The notes below the pieces were generated by a model. The model worked only from the letters and a program-made list of their open reading frames with translations. It did no database searches and was not told where the DNA came from. A stretch of 64,000 nucleotides of DNA from Doryteuthis pealeii (lineage: Eukaryota; Mollusca; Cephalopoda; Myopsida; Loliginidae), in the NCBI GenBank assembly GCA_023376005.1, contig CM042145.1, forward strand, positions 102,670,248 to 102,734,247, in the 5' to 3' direction. The translations under genes were made by a program, and so were the position numbers. This document shows, piece by piece, positions 22,780-34,509 of the stretch (the stretch's first letter is position 1; every line of letters begins with the position of its first letter).

Positions 22780-22780
22780 T
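22490..22780. repeat. (CT)n microsatellites
   Basis: (CT)12 at 22491-22515 and (CT)18 at 22741-22777, bracketing the family-2/family-3 fusion. Confidence 0.9.
22525..22695 (+). mobile_element. Family-2 SINE fragment fused to family-3-like tail
   Basis: AGCGCAGTGACTAACATACT, CCTTGGGGAAAGGTATGAAC and AGCTATGGGTTAAATAG are family-2 blocks. They run into GACATTAAATAACCCATGAA and GGTTGATATGCCATTAAAC, the family-3 end. The piece sits between two CT microsatellites. Confidence 0.5.
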
Positions 22781-23269
22781 CTTGTTATCTCCTCTCTCAT
22801 AACTTTCTATACTTCAGTATTCTCCCTCTTCTGTATCATGTTATTTCTCTCTATTTTCAATTTCTCTTTCTTTCCAACTTATTCTCTCTTTTTTCTTTCT
22901 TCCCTTGCTTTTCTTTTACTTGAGAGATTTAAATGTATTTCATTCTCAACTTTCCAACACATCTAATACCACCATCTTCAATGCTGACCCCCATACATAA
23001 ATAACCCTGTCATAAATTATCAGTACGATACTAGTATCTTTTAATGGATGTGATTGTCTTTTCTTTATTGTTTATCATATTAAGTTTATCTTAGTCTGGA
23101 ATAAACTTCCAAATGAAACTCAGAACAATAATAATAGTGTGCAAGGTTGACTTCTTAAACATTGTTCCATGTTAAAGTAACTGAATTGATACATACTAAA
23201 CTTAGTTCAATACTAACAAATACCGACAAAGTTTTGAAATAAATTCATTCTTAATGGATACTCATTTTT

Positions 23270-23440
23270 TTTATAAACTCATGTTTTTCTACTTAACCTA
23301 TCGATAAGACCCTAACAGGTACTACCACTCCGGGTCCACTCTGACCCGGAAGTAATTGCGATGAAGAGTTGCTCCATATTCCCCAGACCTGGAACCTCAC
23401 CATCAGATAGAGTTTAACATCATTCCCAGAACATGAAGAA
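23270..23440 (-). repeat. Family-3 repeat, minus
   Basis: The + strand reads AGGTACTACCACTCCGGGTC, CAGATAGAGTTTAACATC and CCCAGAACATG, the reverse of the usual blocks. Confidence 0.75.
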
Positions 23441-23700
23441 TGTGAGCCTTATATATCATTTTATGACAATAATACCTACGTAATAGTTTTGTATTCATGT
23501 TCACTCATCGCATTTAGTATTTCCTAGTGGGACCTGTGGATGCACCACAGTATCATAATTTAACTATTTCAACAATTTATATATATATACTTGAGAGCTA
23601 TTGCGATAATAGTTCAATATGTAAAATGTACAATAATCTTGATTTAACTCTCACACATTTTCTTTCTTCTGTTGTATAGCCATTCTCATATATACGTATA

Positions 23701-23969
23701 CAGAGATGCTGATAGGTACGTGTCCTGCGTCCCTAAAAGGACGCATTAAAATCTTATCCATGCATCCCAGTGTTTTTCTTTTTTCTTCCTCCACCATTTC
23801 AAGCTAACTGTAAATACATTTCAATAGCTTCTTAGAAATGAATTACAGAGGATAGGTTGCAAGGAGTTAGATGGCTTTAGTTGGGACCAATAAATTTTCC
23901 TGGGGACTTGTTCAAAACAAATATGTGCATCCCAAGATGCATTAAATCAAAAAGCTATCAGCATCACTG
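23701..23969 (-). mobile_element. TA-MITE, full length, minus
   Basis: TA|CAGAGATGCTGATAGGTAC to GCTATCAGCATCACTG in reverse orientation, preceded by ATACGTATA. Confidence 0.85.
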
Positions 23970-24880
23970 CGTATATTGTAGACAATACCTGTATACCCAT
24001 GGCTGTATACAGATATACTTATCATCTTCATACTTATCTTGTTATGAGTAGTTCTGGATGGCTGTTATCTTATCACTTCTATAGTTCTGGATCTTCCATC
24101 TTCCAACAATAATAATGGTCTGTGAGAGTGACTTCTTAAACATTTTTCCATGTTAAGGTACCTGAATTGATATATACTAAACTTAGTCCAGTACAAAGCT
24201 ACACATGATGCACCCAAGAAAGTAAGGGAAGAAAAAGGACACGCTATACAAAAAAATATGATAAGAAAGAAAGAGAGATGGAGAAAGATGAGAAAGGGGG
24301 TGAAAGGGTGTTCAATTGAACATAATAAAAAGAAGGAAAGAAAGAAAAAAAGAGTGAGAGAGTTAAATCAAGATTATTATCCTTTATACATATTGCAATA
24401 GCTGTTAAGTAAACATATTAAATGTAATAATTAAATTATTATACTGTAGTATATACACAGGTCCTGCTAGTTAGAAAATACTCTCTTAAAATTAGATGAA
24501 TACATTTTTTTGTGCTTTAGCTTACTTGATTTTTGGGATGTTTCATATATCAAATACATCTGTAAATGATATATCCGGGTTAAGGGATATATTCTGAAGT
24601 TGGTATTTGGTATATCATCGCAGTAGTAATTGGTACGTCGAATAGCAATCCGTCAGCCGAGCAGTCGTGGTGTCGTCTACCGAGTAAGTTTAGCTTGTAG
24701 GCTTAGGTATAGGACCAACACAGTGTTGACTATTTATACATGACACTGTCCAATCAGGTTATAGTGAGGGTACCAAGGTATTTACATATTCATTATATCA
24801 GTAAATAATAAAACTATGCAGTGAATTTTTTTTTTTTTAGATTTATTTATTTATTTTTTAAATAATTATTTGTAACTATT
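23970..24880. other. No gene seen
   Basis: Contains AG-rich sequence (24225-24365) and AT-rich unique sequence. TTTATTATTTAC-type signals occur, but there is no supported feature. Confidence 0.5.
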
Positions 24881-25720
24881 ATATTTGTAACAGTCATCTA
24901 TAACTCATAGGATCTGTGGCGGGTTCACCATTGTAGTGTTTCATTAGTAGTTGGTTGTATGTGGTTTAAGCTCGCTTGTAGTCGTGTCTAAAGCTAATTT
25001 AGTTGGTTCTTCTGTCTCGTGAGCTGGTAAGCTGAAAGGGAATTTAGGAAAAGAAGCAAAAGAACAAAGATGAGGATGACTTGACTTTTATTAGTTCACA
25101 CTGTACGATTCAAAGTTATAATACTTGAAGATAAAACTCCGACAAAGGTTGATAGACAAAACATTTAATAGGTATACAGCACATGGATATGACGAGATAC
25201 ATAAAACATAGAGGTGTACATAAACATACATACATAAGTAATATAAATACATATACAAGAGTAGAGATAATGACACATTCATGAATGGTAAAATACAAGA
25301 TATTTAGGTATCAAAGAGATAACCTAAATGTACATAAAAACGTAGTTACGGATACATGACTAAAGGATGGTCACATATCATAAGAGAGACTTACTAGCAG
25401 TGAATGGCCAGTGTTAAGGGTCGAAGCCCCAACGAGAAGTGGGTAGACTGTGTCTACCTCATTGTGTCTCGTAGGTCAAGCAGTAGGAAAAGAGAGAGAG
25501 ACGTTCAAATCAGCCGCTTAAATATCAAAGGCCCCTAGCGGGAACCAGCGAAACCAAACGGGCAGACAACTCCCCAGGCAAATCCAAAAATAACGCCTAC
25601 AACACTATTTCTTTGAGGGGAAATATTTCCCAGTCAAGTCAATAGGTGTTTCTTCTTCAAAATCCTGGGGTAAAAAGGGATGAAAGTCCTTTTTGGCGCG
25701 AGGAATTCAGGGTTTTTCTG
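24880..25720 (-). other. Unassigned, retroelement-like stretch
   Basis: Contains a minus-strand polyadenylation-like signal (CTTTTATTAG at 25083) and a relatively GC-rich block (25380-25700, with GGGTCGAAGCCCCAACGAG and CCCCTAGCGGGAACCAGCG). TGTAACAGTC at 24886 could be an LTR edge, but I find no matching other edge or target duplication. Similar minus-strand signals occur at 2905 and 5580. No convincing coding frame. Confidence 0.3.
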
Positions 25721-25959
25721 CACATGCCCTGAGGGCTCTTCTGGTTTCAGGCCTTTTGGGAGATTGCTATTTTTTTTGTGTCTTTTTATTTATTTTTATA
25801 TTTAATTTGATTTTGTTTTATTTTTGTTTTATTTATTTTTATTTGTTTAATTTTATTTTTATTAATCACCACACGACTATCTTCCCACCTCCCTTTCTCT
25901 CTCCCCCTCCCTCCCTCCCTCCCCTCTATCTACCCCCACGCCCCTCTATCGTGCATTTG

Positions 25960-26934
25960 TTCTAAATGCTGCTTAATGTTTTGTTTCAAAACATTGTATA
26001 AATTTTTATTTTTAGTCTATACAAACTGAATAAAAAACTGAACAAATGTTAAATTAAGCTGCTACAAATTCTAAAACTTCAATGCATATTATATACAATA
26101 TATGTTTGTACTCACAAACGATAACACCAATAGATTTTGGAAAGCTTTATTCTACTTAGAATAATTGGTACACTTATTGAGAGTTTATAGTCTAGTATTC
26201 ACTAGAGAGTTCTCCAAAGGGGAGGTAATCATAAAATAGGGGAGGTAACTCAATTACTTATTACAATGTTTTTTCCAGAATTTTGTAGCCTAAATTTAGG
26301 GGTGCACGTTATGCACAAATAATTAGGCTAATCTTACCATGTGTGTGGTTTAAAGCCTTGACTTTTACCCAGCATATACACGGTGTCCACAAAGTCCGTG
26401 TTCACTTAATAAATGCACACGGACTTTATGGACAACCTGTGCAAGTATGTGCACACTCTCACAACCACACAGAGTTGTTTGTGCAACCCAGTCTCTGATA
26501 GACTAATAAAAATTTACATAATGTTAACACAGGTTCACTGTTGGTCGTTATGACGACAGGAATTGGGAAGGAATGTGGCAATGGCATTGAAAATTCTTTT
26601 AACTTATGAAGCTGATAGACAAATGATGTAGATTTCTCTGGCACTAGTGAGCATCTGGTTTGAGCTCTGCATCGGAACCTATTTTGTGGGCTTTTCAAAA
26701 GAGCCATATATCTCCGCTCTCTTGGCCACCAATTACTCTGTCTATAATTTTAGCATCTGGGCTCTTAGCAACAAAGCTCTTCCATCATAATTTTCCTAAT
26801 TTGCTTATTTCTGTCTTTCATCCACTAATTCAAGGCTACTTCCTAGATGACCATTTTGGTAATTTTTAGATTCTAGGCTACTTCCTAGATGACTTTAGCA
26901 TTACTGTGTCTTGATGAAAGTCTCCGGAGACAAA
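25960..26934. other. No gene seen apart from a small MITE
   Basis: 26450-26900 has overlapping open frames on both strands (82 and 69 codons), with no motif and no splice structure I can support. A CTTCCTAGATGAC segment is duplicated at 26839 and 26880. Confidence 0.5.
26379..26441. mobile_element. 63-bp palindromic MITE (CACGGTGTCCACAAAGTCCG ends)
   Basis: ACGGTGTCCACAAAGTCCGT and ACACGGACTTTATGGACAAC face each other around TTCACTTAATAAATGC. TA lies just outside the left end. Ends of the GGTGTCCACAAAGT type are common in Tc1/mariner-related elements. Confidence 0.75.
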
Positions 26935-27365
26935 GCCAAGGCATAGATATGATGATGAGTTCACAGAAAACAAAAGTCAGACATGTAGTCCAAGAAAAAA
27001 TGCCACTCACTTTATGAGTATGTTTCAGCCTGCCTTTAAACCGGTTTGAAATTAGGAGGATGTGATGTGGCATTTTTCAGTGGATGAGTTCACAGGAAAG
27101 GAAAAAGTCAGACATGTGGTCTAAGAAAAAATGCCACTCACTTTATTAGTATGTTTCAGCTTCCTTTTAGACTGGTTTGAAATTAGGAAAATGTGACATG
27201 ACATTATTAAGTGGATTATTTCACAAAAAAGGAAAAAGTCAAACATGCAGTCAAAAAGAAAATGCCACTCCCTTTATTAATGTGTTTCAGTCTCCCTTTA
27301 AACCAGTCTGAAATTAGGAAAATGTGATGTGGCATTTTTCAGTGGATGAAGGAAAGATTCTATTG
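26935..27365 (+). repeat. ~130-bp tandem repeat, three units
   Basis: Each unit has GTCAGACATGTGGTC-type, AAAAAATGCCACTCACTTTA, ATGTTTCAG, TTTAAACCGGTTTGAAATTAGG and GTGGCATTTTTCAGTGGATGA-type segments (each partly varied). The middle unit is the most diverged. Confidence 0.85.
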
Positions 27366-28036
27366 TTCCATAAATTGTAGTCCATTTACAATGAAGTGTG
27401 TGTGTGTGGGTGGGTGGGGGGTGATATCTCTGGAATTAAAGCATCTTATTTGTCCTCTGCTGTTTACTATCAGACCCTTTTAAAAAATCCCCACAACTTT
27501 CATGTGTGATTTTTTCTCTTAAGCAATTACAGAGTTCTAGTGATTGATCCCTTGTTGTCAGTCACACAGCTGGTGACCAGGCTCACCAGTAGTGGGGAAG
27601 GCTGCTACTACATTACATGACCTCTCATTAGAGTTTTATTTATTTATTTTCCTAACTGTGAAATCTTATCCTTTTGATAATCTATTAACTGGATTAACTA
27701 CTGAATAGTTATTATTACTTAGGGTAAGATTTAGACCTTGAAGGCCTGGGGCACTTCTGATTAGGGGAACCCCCAAGTTGCCTCAAATAGAAATTAAATT
27801 AGGTATATGAAAAATCCAAAAAAAATCAAGTAAAAATTAATTCATTAAAAGAAAAAATATATAAGTTAGGTTTCCGAAGAAAATGTTTGATTTTATTTTT
27901 TCTCAATTATATTGACTGTAAGAATAACCTTTACTATATTTTTCAGTTTTGTAATATACAACAAAGTTATATAATTCTTTCCAGTTTACAGTAAATCACC
28001 ATTATTTTTTCAATAATAAAACTAATCTTATAATCA
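27366..28036. other. No gene seen; edge of palindrome
   Basis: AT-rich with a (TG)n/G tract (27390-27421). 27990-28036 may be the last, degraded part of the left arm pairing with the bases just before the N gap. Confidence 0.5.
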
Positions 28037-28404
28037 TTATAGATTTTAAAAAAGAAGTCTGAGTGCCCCTCTGTTGGGGGGGGGGAGTAGGGGGCAAGAC
28101 AATTGCCCCTTTCCCCCCTTATAAACCCTGCCCTACTACTGCTTCATATTAAAAGCCTACCACAGAGGAATTTTATCTTGCTACAATTTATTTGTTTTGT
28201 TTGTATTATAAATCTCTGGTCCAAATAACCCTCTCTACACAGTGGACTCTTCTGGTGACCTAAAAACATAGGAACAATATAGGAATTCTCTTTTTAGTAT
28301 TTATCTAAAGAAGGAAAAGAAAAGAAAAAAAAACTGAAAAGACGATCCAGTCATCTCTGTATTGATATTATAGTAGAAATAGAATTTTATTATTTTATTG
28401 TAAT

Positions 28405-29246
28405 TGAGATTATGTGTCACCACATCACCATTGATGTCACGATTCCCATAGTTATTTACGATATATTCCCAATAATCATTAAATAGTCATTATTTAATCT
28501 TATTTAGCATCTTATTTATTAACAACGTCTCTAAGTGAAGCCAGTTTAGATTAGCCTCAAAACAGCTCATGTTATTATTGCATCTAAAATCCTGCAATAT
28601 GTATTATTTATCACTCTGAAATAAAGGTTTACTTAGTAAATGGTGTGGATAATTTGCATACTGGTTTTAACAAAACCAGGTTTAATAAATAATTACTTGG
28701 TGTTATTGATTTTTAATGTATTGTTTTATTCTCAAATGTATTAAAACAACCCTATGTATGATTTTATATTGAAATCAATTCAAATAAAAATAAAAATAAT
28801 CTTTCTATATTCTTTCTTATTTAGTTTCATTAGTCTTTTGAAATTGATATAATATCATCATCATCATGTTGTGCTGTTGGCACAGATATCCATAACAATC
28901 TCTCTCCATCCGTCCCTATTTCTCATCATTCTCGGGAGTTCCTCTGTGCAGCATCCTGTATCCACACAGAGCTGATCAATGCACGTCGTGCCCATGTGCT
29001 GGCTTCCGCAGGGAGACGTCGCTTATGAGTTCCGTCCTTGCTTCTCCAGCAGTGTCCCGCGTGTCTTGTCCGTCTTACTCGGATGGTTTGGGTGATATCT
29101 GGCAGGTGGCTGTACAGCTGCTTTCTCGTGGGGTGCTGTTTCCACGCCTTGTTCAGGATCACCCACAGCATTCTTGTGCAGCTATTGATATAATATATTA
29201 TTGCATTAAAACTTGAATTCTTGTGGAGGGCACATATTTTTCCTAA
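28405..29246 (+). mobile_element. Helitron-like repeat (HL family) split by LINE insertion
   Basis: Diverged from the 14.26-kb copy. It starts near ATTATGTGTCACCACATC and ends near CTTGTGGAGGGCACATAT. The LINE at 28856-29183, with its 13-bp duplication, interrupts it near the 3' end, so the LINE is the younger insertion. Confidence 0.55.
28856..29183 (-). mobile_element. 5'-truncated LINE (RTE-like) insertion with target-site duplication
   Basis: A 328-bp minus-strand insertion carries the last ~80 codons of a LINE polyprotein (28926-29171), including VLNKAWKQHPTRKQLYSHLP and RRTRHAGHCWRSKD. This stretch after the RT domain is very widespread in mollusc and flatworm endonuclease-reverse transcriptases. 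It ends on its 3' side in a (TGA)n microsatellite (28856-28868 on the + strand as CATCATCATCATG), the tail type seen in RTE elements. The insert is bracketed by a perfect 13-bp direct repeat, ATTGATATAATAT, at 28843-28855 and 29184-29196. It landed inside a Helitron-like repeat whose sequence resumes on both sides. The coding part has lost its conserved continuation after RRLPAEASTW through frameshift. A mirror copy lies at 49101-49450. Confidence 0.8.
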
Positions 29247-29384
29247 TACATGTATTTTTTATTATATTATTTATGTACTAAATGAATTTCTAACTCCATG
29301 ATATTAAATACTACCATCCTTTTTTATGGCATGGTTTAATTAGTTTATTATGTTCAGACGAATTATATTTGATATGTTCTGACT

Positions 29385-29530
29385 ATAACATTAAACTGCA
29401 TTTAATGGTCAGCTTCCAATTCTGGAGCTCTAGGGAGTGTGGAGTGCTCCCTTCATTTCCATTACTTCCAGGTCAACTTTGATTCGGAGTGTAGTACCTG
29501 TTAGGATTCCATCTATAGGTAGAATAGATC
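29385..29530 (+). repeat. Family-3 repeat, partial (left arm)
   Basis: AACATTAAACTGCATTTAAT, ATTACTTCCAGGTCAAC and TAGTACCTGTTAGGATTCC. Mirror copy at 48765-48915. Confidence 0.65.
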
Positions 29531-29597
29531 TATTTGCAAGTTAATGAAAATTATTTCAATAAATATACTGATAAACATAAAATTAATGAAAATTATT

Positions 29598-29898
29598 TCT
29601 ACCAGTTTATATATATTTACCAACCCCTCCACACAAGCAGGATGCGACACAAGGTCAATTTCTTAAGTGTGTTTAGCAGGTTTAAATTCTAAGTTTTCTT
29701 CTCCTAGACTGGTTGCCTAACCAAGGTTAAAGAGCCCAATCTGCCTACTATTTACCCATAGCTTGAGAGGGAATAGTTGGATGCATACCTTTCCCAATGG
29801 TATTAGCGGTATGCAAAATATAAACAGTCTTAGCCAGGATTTGAACTTGGGGCACTAAATCCTTTTCCTACAATGATAACCATTTCATGATGTACCTC
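29598..29898 (-). mobile_element. tRNA-derived SINE (family 2), left palindrome arm
   Basis: Minus-strand copy. The + strand reads ACCAACCCCTCCACACAAGC at its start, and the tRNA-like head lies at about 29840-29895. It sits 60 bp before the Helitron-like element at 29960. Mirror copy at 48405-48680. Confidence 0.7.
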
Positions 29899-29959
29899 CT
29901 ACAAGTTTATAAAACTAAACCAAAGAAAAATTTTTATCTACAAACTATTCCCTTACAAA

Positions 29960-31140
29960 TCTTATTATAATGGGGATTGTGTGTTTTTCTGTCTGTAACT
30001 GAAACTATGTTACTACTCAAGTCACAATTCCTTTAGTTATTTGCGTCACATTCTCCATGATTTTATTTTTATTTAAACCTCAATTATTAGTAAAATTGTT
30101 TTACATTATTAATACTGTTGACCATATCTACATACTAGGATATTTACCACGTACCCCACGTGTATGGGTTAGGCACAAGGCCCTATTAATGTGGGACCAC
30201 CCACGAACCGAAGCTCATGGGTGGCGGGTAAAAAAATGTGTTGATCCCTTCGGCATTCCCCCTCAATGGGCACCTCAGGCACTGGGCAATAAACCCAGCC
30301 CTGCCCCTTTAAGTCGGGGGGGGGGGCAGGTATTGCCTGGAGGGATGGCCCCCTGGGATAAACAATGTTAGTTTGTATGGTCCAGGGCCGAAGTAACCGC
30401 CCCCCCTCCCTGTTAAAACTGGAGTTAGATAGGTTTTTGCCTCTCATCTCACTTATGAGTGCATGACACAAGGACATTGGTTGGTAGGCACAAAAAATGC
30501 GTTGATCCCGTTGGCATTCCCCCTCAAGGGCAATAAACCCAGCCCTGCCCCTTTAAATCAAGGGGGCAAGTGTTGCCTGGTGAGATGGCCTTCTGGGATC
30601 AATGATGTCAACTTATGCAGTCCCTGAAGCCACTGGACCCTCCAGTCGAAACCGGAGTTTGATATGTTAAACATATCTATATACTAATAACATGCAATTG
30701 TATTTATATATACAACAAAGTAGTGGTTTAGAGTGTGAACGGGAAGGCTAATTTGCATATTGATATTAAAAAATTTGATTTTAATAAATATGTGTTTAGT
30801 ATTATTTATTCTAATTGTTTGGTTTTATCTTAATGAATATGAGCAAAAATCTCAGGGATAAATCTTAAAAGAAATCCTTTAACAAGAAGAAATAACTGTA
30901 ATTTTATTCTTTACTTCCTATTTTAACTAAATAGTTAAATTAGGAAAATTTAGCAATGAAAAACAGGAGTGATGGAAGAGTAAGTTTCAATTGTTCTATT
31001 TTTTTCATTATACTCCAATCTGTTTCAAATCTTTTTTATCTGCATTCTTATTTAGTTTCATTAGCCTTTCTAATTTAATGTAGTATTTCATTACATTAAA
31101 ACTTGAATACTTGCACTCGGAGGGTGCATATATTTGCTAG
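29960..31140 (+). mobile_element. Helitron-like element (HL family), best-preserved ends
   Basis: It starts TCTTATTATAATGGGGATTG directly after an A and ends CTAG directly before a T, which is the Helitron A|TC...CTRR|T signature. A 15-bp hairpin-forming GCACTCGGAGGGTGC (31113-31127) ends 9 bases before CTAG, again as in Helitrons. It is 1181 bp with no coding capacity, so it would be non-autonomous. The middle contains the two-unit GC-rich block at 30140-30660. Mirror copy in the right arm (46943 to about 48355). Confidence 0.6.
30140..30660 (+). repeat. GC-rich tandem pair inside Helitron-like element
   Basis: Two diverged units share ATTCCCCCTCAA, CAATAAACCCAGCCCTGCCC, CTTTAA and CTGGGAT. 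The sequence is much more GC-rich than anything nearby. The same pair occurs at the same internal position of the copies at 47405-47900 (mirror) and 54150-54570. No frame has recognisable homology. Confidence 0.8.
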
Positions 31141-31429
31141 TATTACAAAAAAAAAATGGCATTAAATAACCCACAAGGTTTGATTTGCCATTAAACAAAA
31201 TAATCTACCAATCTCTGACAGATAAGTGGATTTTTCTATTAGAGTAAAAATGCAGTTAAGCCAAGATAAGCTTAGTAAATAACTATTATTGATCGCTAAT
31301 CATGAAGCAATGATTTGCAGCTTAATTTCAAAGACCATTGATTCTAAATTTAAACCTCACAATATGACCTGCTTTCTGGATAGAATAGTTATGTATTACC
31401 CACTGGTACTGGAGATCAGTGTTCAAATC

Positions 31430-31645
31430 CAGGGAAAAGCCAGAATTACTATGTCCTTGGTATGATGTTAAACTACATCTAGTGGTGAAGTTCCAATTCT
31501 GGTGCTGTGGAGTATCTTTTCATTGCCATTACTGCAATCTGACCTGGAGTGGTAGTACCTGTTAGGGTCCCATCTATGGGTTAGATAGATTAAAAAAATG
31601 AGTTTTTAAAAAATGTGTTTTAAAAAAAAATTTGAATACCGTGGT
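31430..31645 (+). repeat. Family-3 repeat (left arm)
   Basis: TATGATGTTAAACTACATCT to GGTTAGATAGATTAAAAAAA. Mirror copy at 46480-46650. A minus-oriented copy follows within 100 bp. Confidence 0.7.
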
Positions 31646-31734
31646 AACTTGAGTATCAAGAGTTAATAGATTAACTGTTTAGGCAAAAATTGACCTTATT
31701 TATTGAATGACCCTCATATTATAAGTTTGGTTTG

Positions 31735-32070
31735 GTTTGTTTTGTTTTACGGCATATCAACCTCAGTGGATCATTTAATGCCGATAAAGTTTTGAAATAA
31801 ATCAATTCTTAATGGATAATACAATTTTTTTATAAATATATTTTTCTATTTAACCCATAGATGGGACCCTAACAGGTACTACCACTCCGGGTCAGAGTGG
31901 ACCAGGGAGCAATGGTGATGAATGGGGTGCTCCACATTCCCCAAACCTCAAAAACTGAAACCTCACCATCAGATAGAGTTTAACGTCATTCCCAGGACAT
32001 GTAGACCCGCAGCCACCGCCTTCTAGCACCCATATGATAAAAAGGGGTTGGGGCTTGCCATAAGAGCAAT
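31735..32070 (-). repeat. Family-3 repeat, longest copy, minus (left arm)
   Basis: The + strand reads ACGGCATATCAACCTCAGTG, CTACCACTCCGGGTCAGAG, GATAGAGTTTAACGTCATTC, then CATATGATAAAAAGGGGTTG. The last block links family 3 to the tandem array at 15.5 kb. Mirror copy at 45985-46355. Confidence 0.75.
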
Positions 32071-32892
32071 AGGGTTTCATATTATAAGGTATCATCTGTA
32101 AATAGGTTGGCCATCCTTGTTCCAGGTTATGTGGACCAAAAAACCGTTTGATAAGTTGGATAGAAATTTGACACATTTTTTTTGTTGTTCAAGGAGTGGG
32201 ATAGATCTATTAGGATTGTTCTAGATTATTATTGAGGCTGTTTTTGTTTTGTTTTGTTTGTTTATTTTAACACAATGCTTTGATGTCATTAAGAGATAGA
32301 TATAGCTTTGGCAAGTAGAAGGAGAGAAAAATATATTTTATGTGCATAAGAAGGGCATGAATCCATCTGTTGTGCTCTTAACTATGGGTACCTACTATTT
32401 TTTTTTTGGCTCTTAACTATGGTACCTACTATTTTTAGGGTAGATTATGTTCTTTGCCCTTGATTTGTAAACTAAGAGAAGGAAAATTAAATTTACAGCC
32501 CACAACGCCATTAAGGGTGGCTTTTTTTCAAACACGATGCTTTGATGTATTAGGAGATAAATATATCTTTTACAAGTGGAGGGAGAGAAAAATATATTCT
32601 ATGTGCAAAAGAAAGGGTATGAATCCATCTGTTCTTCTCTTAGCTGTGGGTAAATAGTAGAGCAAGGGTTCTTTGCCCTTAATTAGTCAACCAGGAAAAG
32701 GAAAACTAAATTTATAGTTTATAATTCATTATTGAGACTGTTTTCTTTTTTAAACATGATGCTTTCATGTCATTGAAGATAAATATAGCTTTGACAAGTG
32801 GAAGGAAAGAAAAAATATATTTTATGTGCAAAATGAAAAATATAACGCCTTTAAACTAGCAGTAAAATTTTACTGAGAAAAACACAAAATGA

Positions 32893-33010
32893 TGGTAGGT
32901 GTGATGTTCCATCTCAGACGCAAAAACAATCTCCTCTGTCTAGCACTAGTGGAAAGTGGATAGACTCCCTCGTTGTCTGGCTGATACTGACAATGGGCCA
33001 CTCTGCTGAC
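32893..33010 (+). mobile_element. SINE family-1 3' half (left palindrome arm)
   Basis: Body segment GATGGTAGGTGTGATGTTCC to GCTGATACTGAC. The tRNA head is missing. It joins a family-2 SINE piece at about 33010, and its mirror copy is at 45100-45215. Confidence 0.8.
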
Positions 33011-33159
33011 TTACAGCTGGTTTGAATTCAGAATTGTTCTTCTCCTAGATCAGTTGCCCTAGCAAGGCTAAAGAACCCAGTCTGCCCTACACAGACAAAA
33101 CACAGTGGTGTCACGGACTTTGGAAAAAAAAAGTTTTTTTATCCATCATCAAGACTATT

Positions 33160-33440
33160 TAGATTATTCGGACTATTGTCCTCATCTTTATTGTTATCTA
33201 CACAACGTTTTTGCCATTCTGCCCTCTGGCCTTCTTCTGGTGTTTCTTGTCGGACTCGGCAGCCTACTCAAACTCTGAGCCTCCTCTTCAAACTTGGGAA
33301 CCTTTTTCTCAAACTCGGGAGCGATTATGTCATAATCAGAAGCCTGAAAAAGGCTAGAGGGCATATCAGCTGAAACGTTGTTTAGATAACAATAAAGATG
33401 AGGACAATAATACAAATAGTACAAATTATTAAGCCTCATC
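33160..33440. mobile_element. Fold-back repeat with 36-bp inverted ends (left arm)
   Basis: TTGTCCTCATCTTTATTGTT (33175) and AACAATAAAGATGAGGACAA (33387) are inverted copies. The interior has GTCGGACTCGGCAGCC and ATGTCATAATCAGAAGCC. A mirror copy lies at 44690-44985. Related single ends occur at 12010 and 51740. Confidence 0.65.
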
Positions 33441-33489
33441 TAAGAAATTCAGAGAAAAAGACTATTTAACTTATTTAACTCTATATATA

Positions 33490-33907
33490 GTTTAAATCGA
33501 ACTTAACGGACCTAAATTCCACCATTGTATGCCCCAAATAAAAAAAAATAAAAAAAATAAAAATCAGGGAATAAACCGAATTTAATTAAATTTTCAGTGT
33601 TGATATATTAATGAATAAAAGATATAAAAAAAACTTTACATTTTTTCAGGTCAGTTAACTTTGAACCATGTATCTTTGAGAATCTGTGTTACGCCTCAAA
33701 GATACATGGTTCAAAGTTAACTGACCTGAAAAAAATGTAAAAGTTTTTAAATAAAATAACTGGTGCAATATATCTTTTATTTATTAATATATCAACACTG
33801 AAAATTTCATTAAATTCGGTTAATTTCCTGATTTTTTTTTTTTTTTTTTTTTTTCTTTTGGCGAGTGACATACGATGGTGGAATTTAGGTCCATTAGTTT
33901 GATTTAA

Positions 33908-33912
<5 letters not shown>
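33490..33912. mobile_element. ~200-bp-arm fold-back element (left arm)
   Basis: AATCGAACTTAACGGACCTA to GGTCAGTTAACTTTGAACCA is mirrored from TGGTTCAAAGTTAACTGACC to AGGTCCATTAGTTTGATTTA, with the centre at about 33690 (the two ATGTATCTTTGAG blocks). A/T-tract lengths differ between arms. A TA microsatellite follows. The mirror copy is at about 44170-44625, so four related arms are present in the window. Confidence 0.85.
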
Positions 33913-33945
<33 letters not shown>

Positions 33946-34472
33946 TTGTTGATTATTTGTAATTGTCAACAAGGAAGAAAAAAGAGATTGACATACAGGA
34001 CTAAGTAATAAATAAAAAAAAGTGTTTGATATCAATGAATAGAGCTATATAAGTAAAAACAGGTATTTTAAGATATACCAACTAACCATGGCTAAAAGTT
34101 TCACACCTATCAGAAGATTGCCAGATTGGTGTGAAACTTTTTATATATATATATTTTTTATATATGTATTTCATTAATTATTTTATTTTTGTAGTTTCCT
34201 CCGGACAAACATACACACCAACTACACTTTATATATGCATAGATAGATAGATAGATAGATAGATAGATGTAAATAAAATTATTCCATTGATGATGTATAA
34301 ATTTCTCTCTTGAATCTATATCTTATAGATTTCTTTGGTCATTTTGATCTCTATTCAGGTCAGCTATTCTTTGTATTCCTATTCATTCAAATTGGGGAAG
34401 AGAAAAAACTAGTTTCACCTGCTATGCATCCATAACTACATTTGATGTTCGCTTGTTGGCTGCACTTTATTT

Positions 34473-34509
<37 letters not shown>

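Noticed and set aside
24886..25600. Second solo LTR starting TGTAACAG
   Set aside because: No matching terminus or target duplication could be found, and the candidate right edge (CTACAACA) gave mismatched flanks.
30057..30477. Overlapping ~100-codon frames on both strands in the GC-rich block
   Set aside because: They lie in a repeat present at several loci with no conserved frame between copies.
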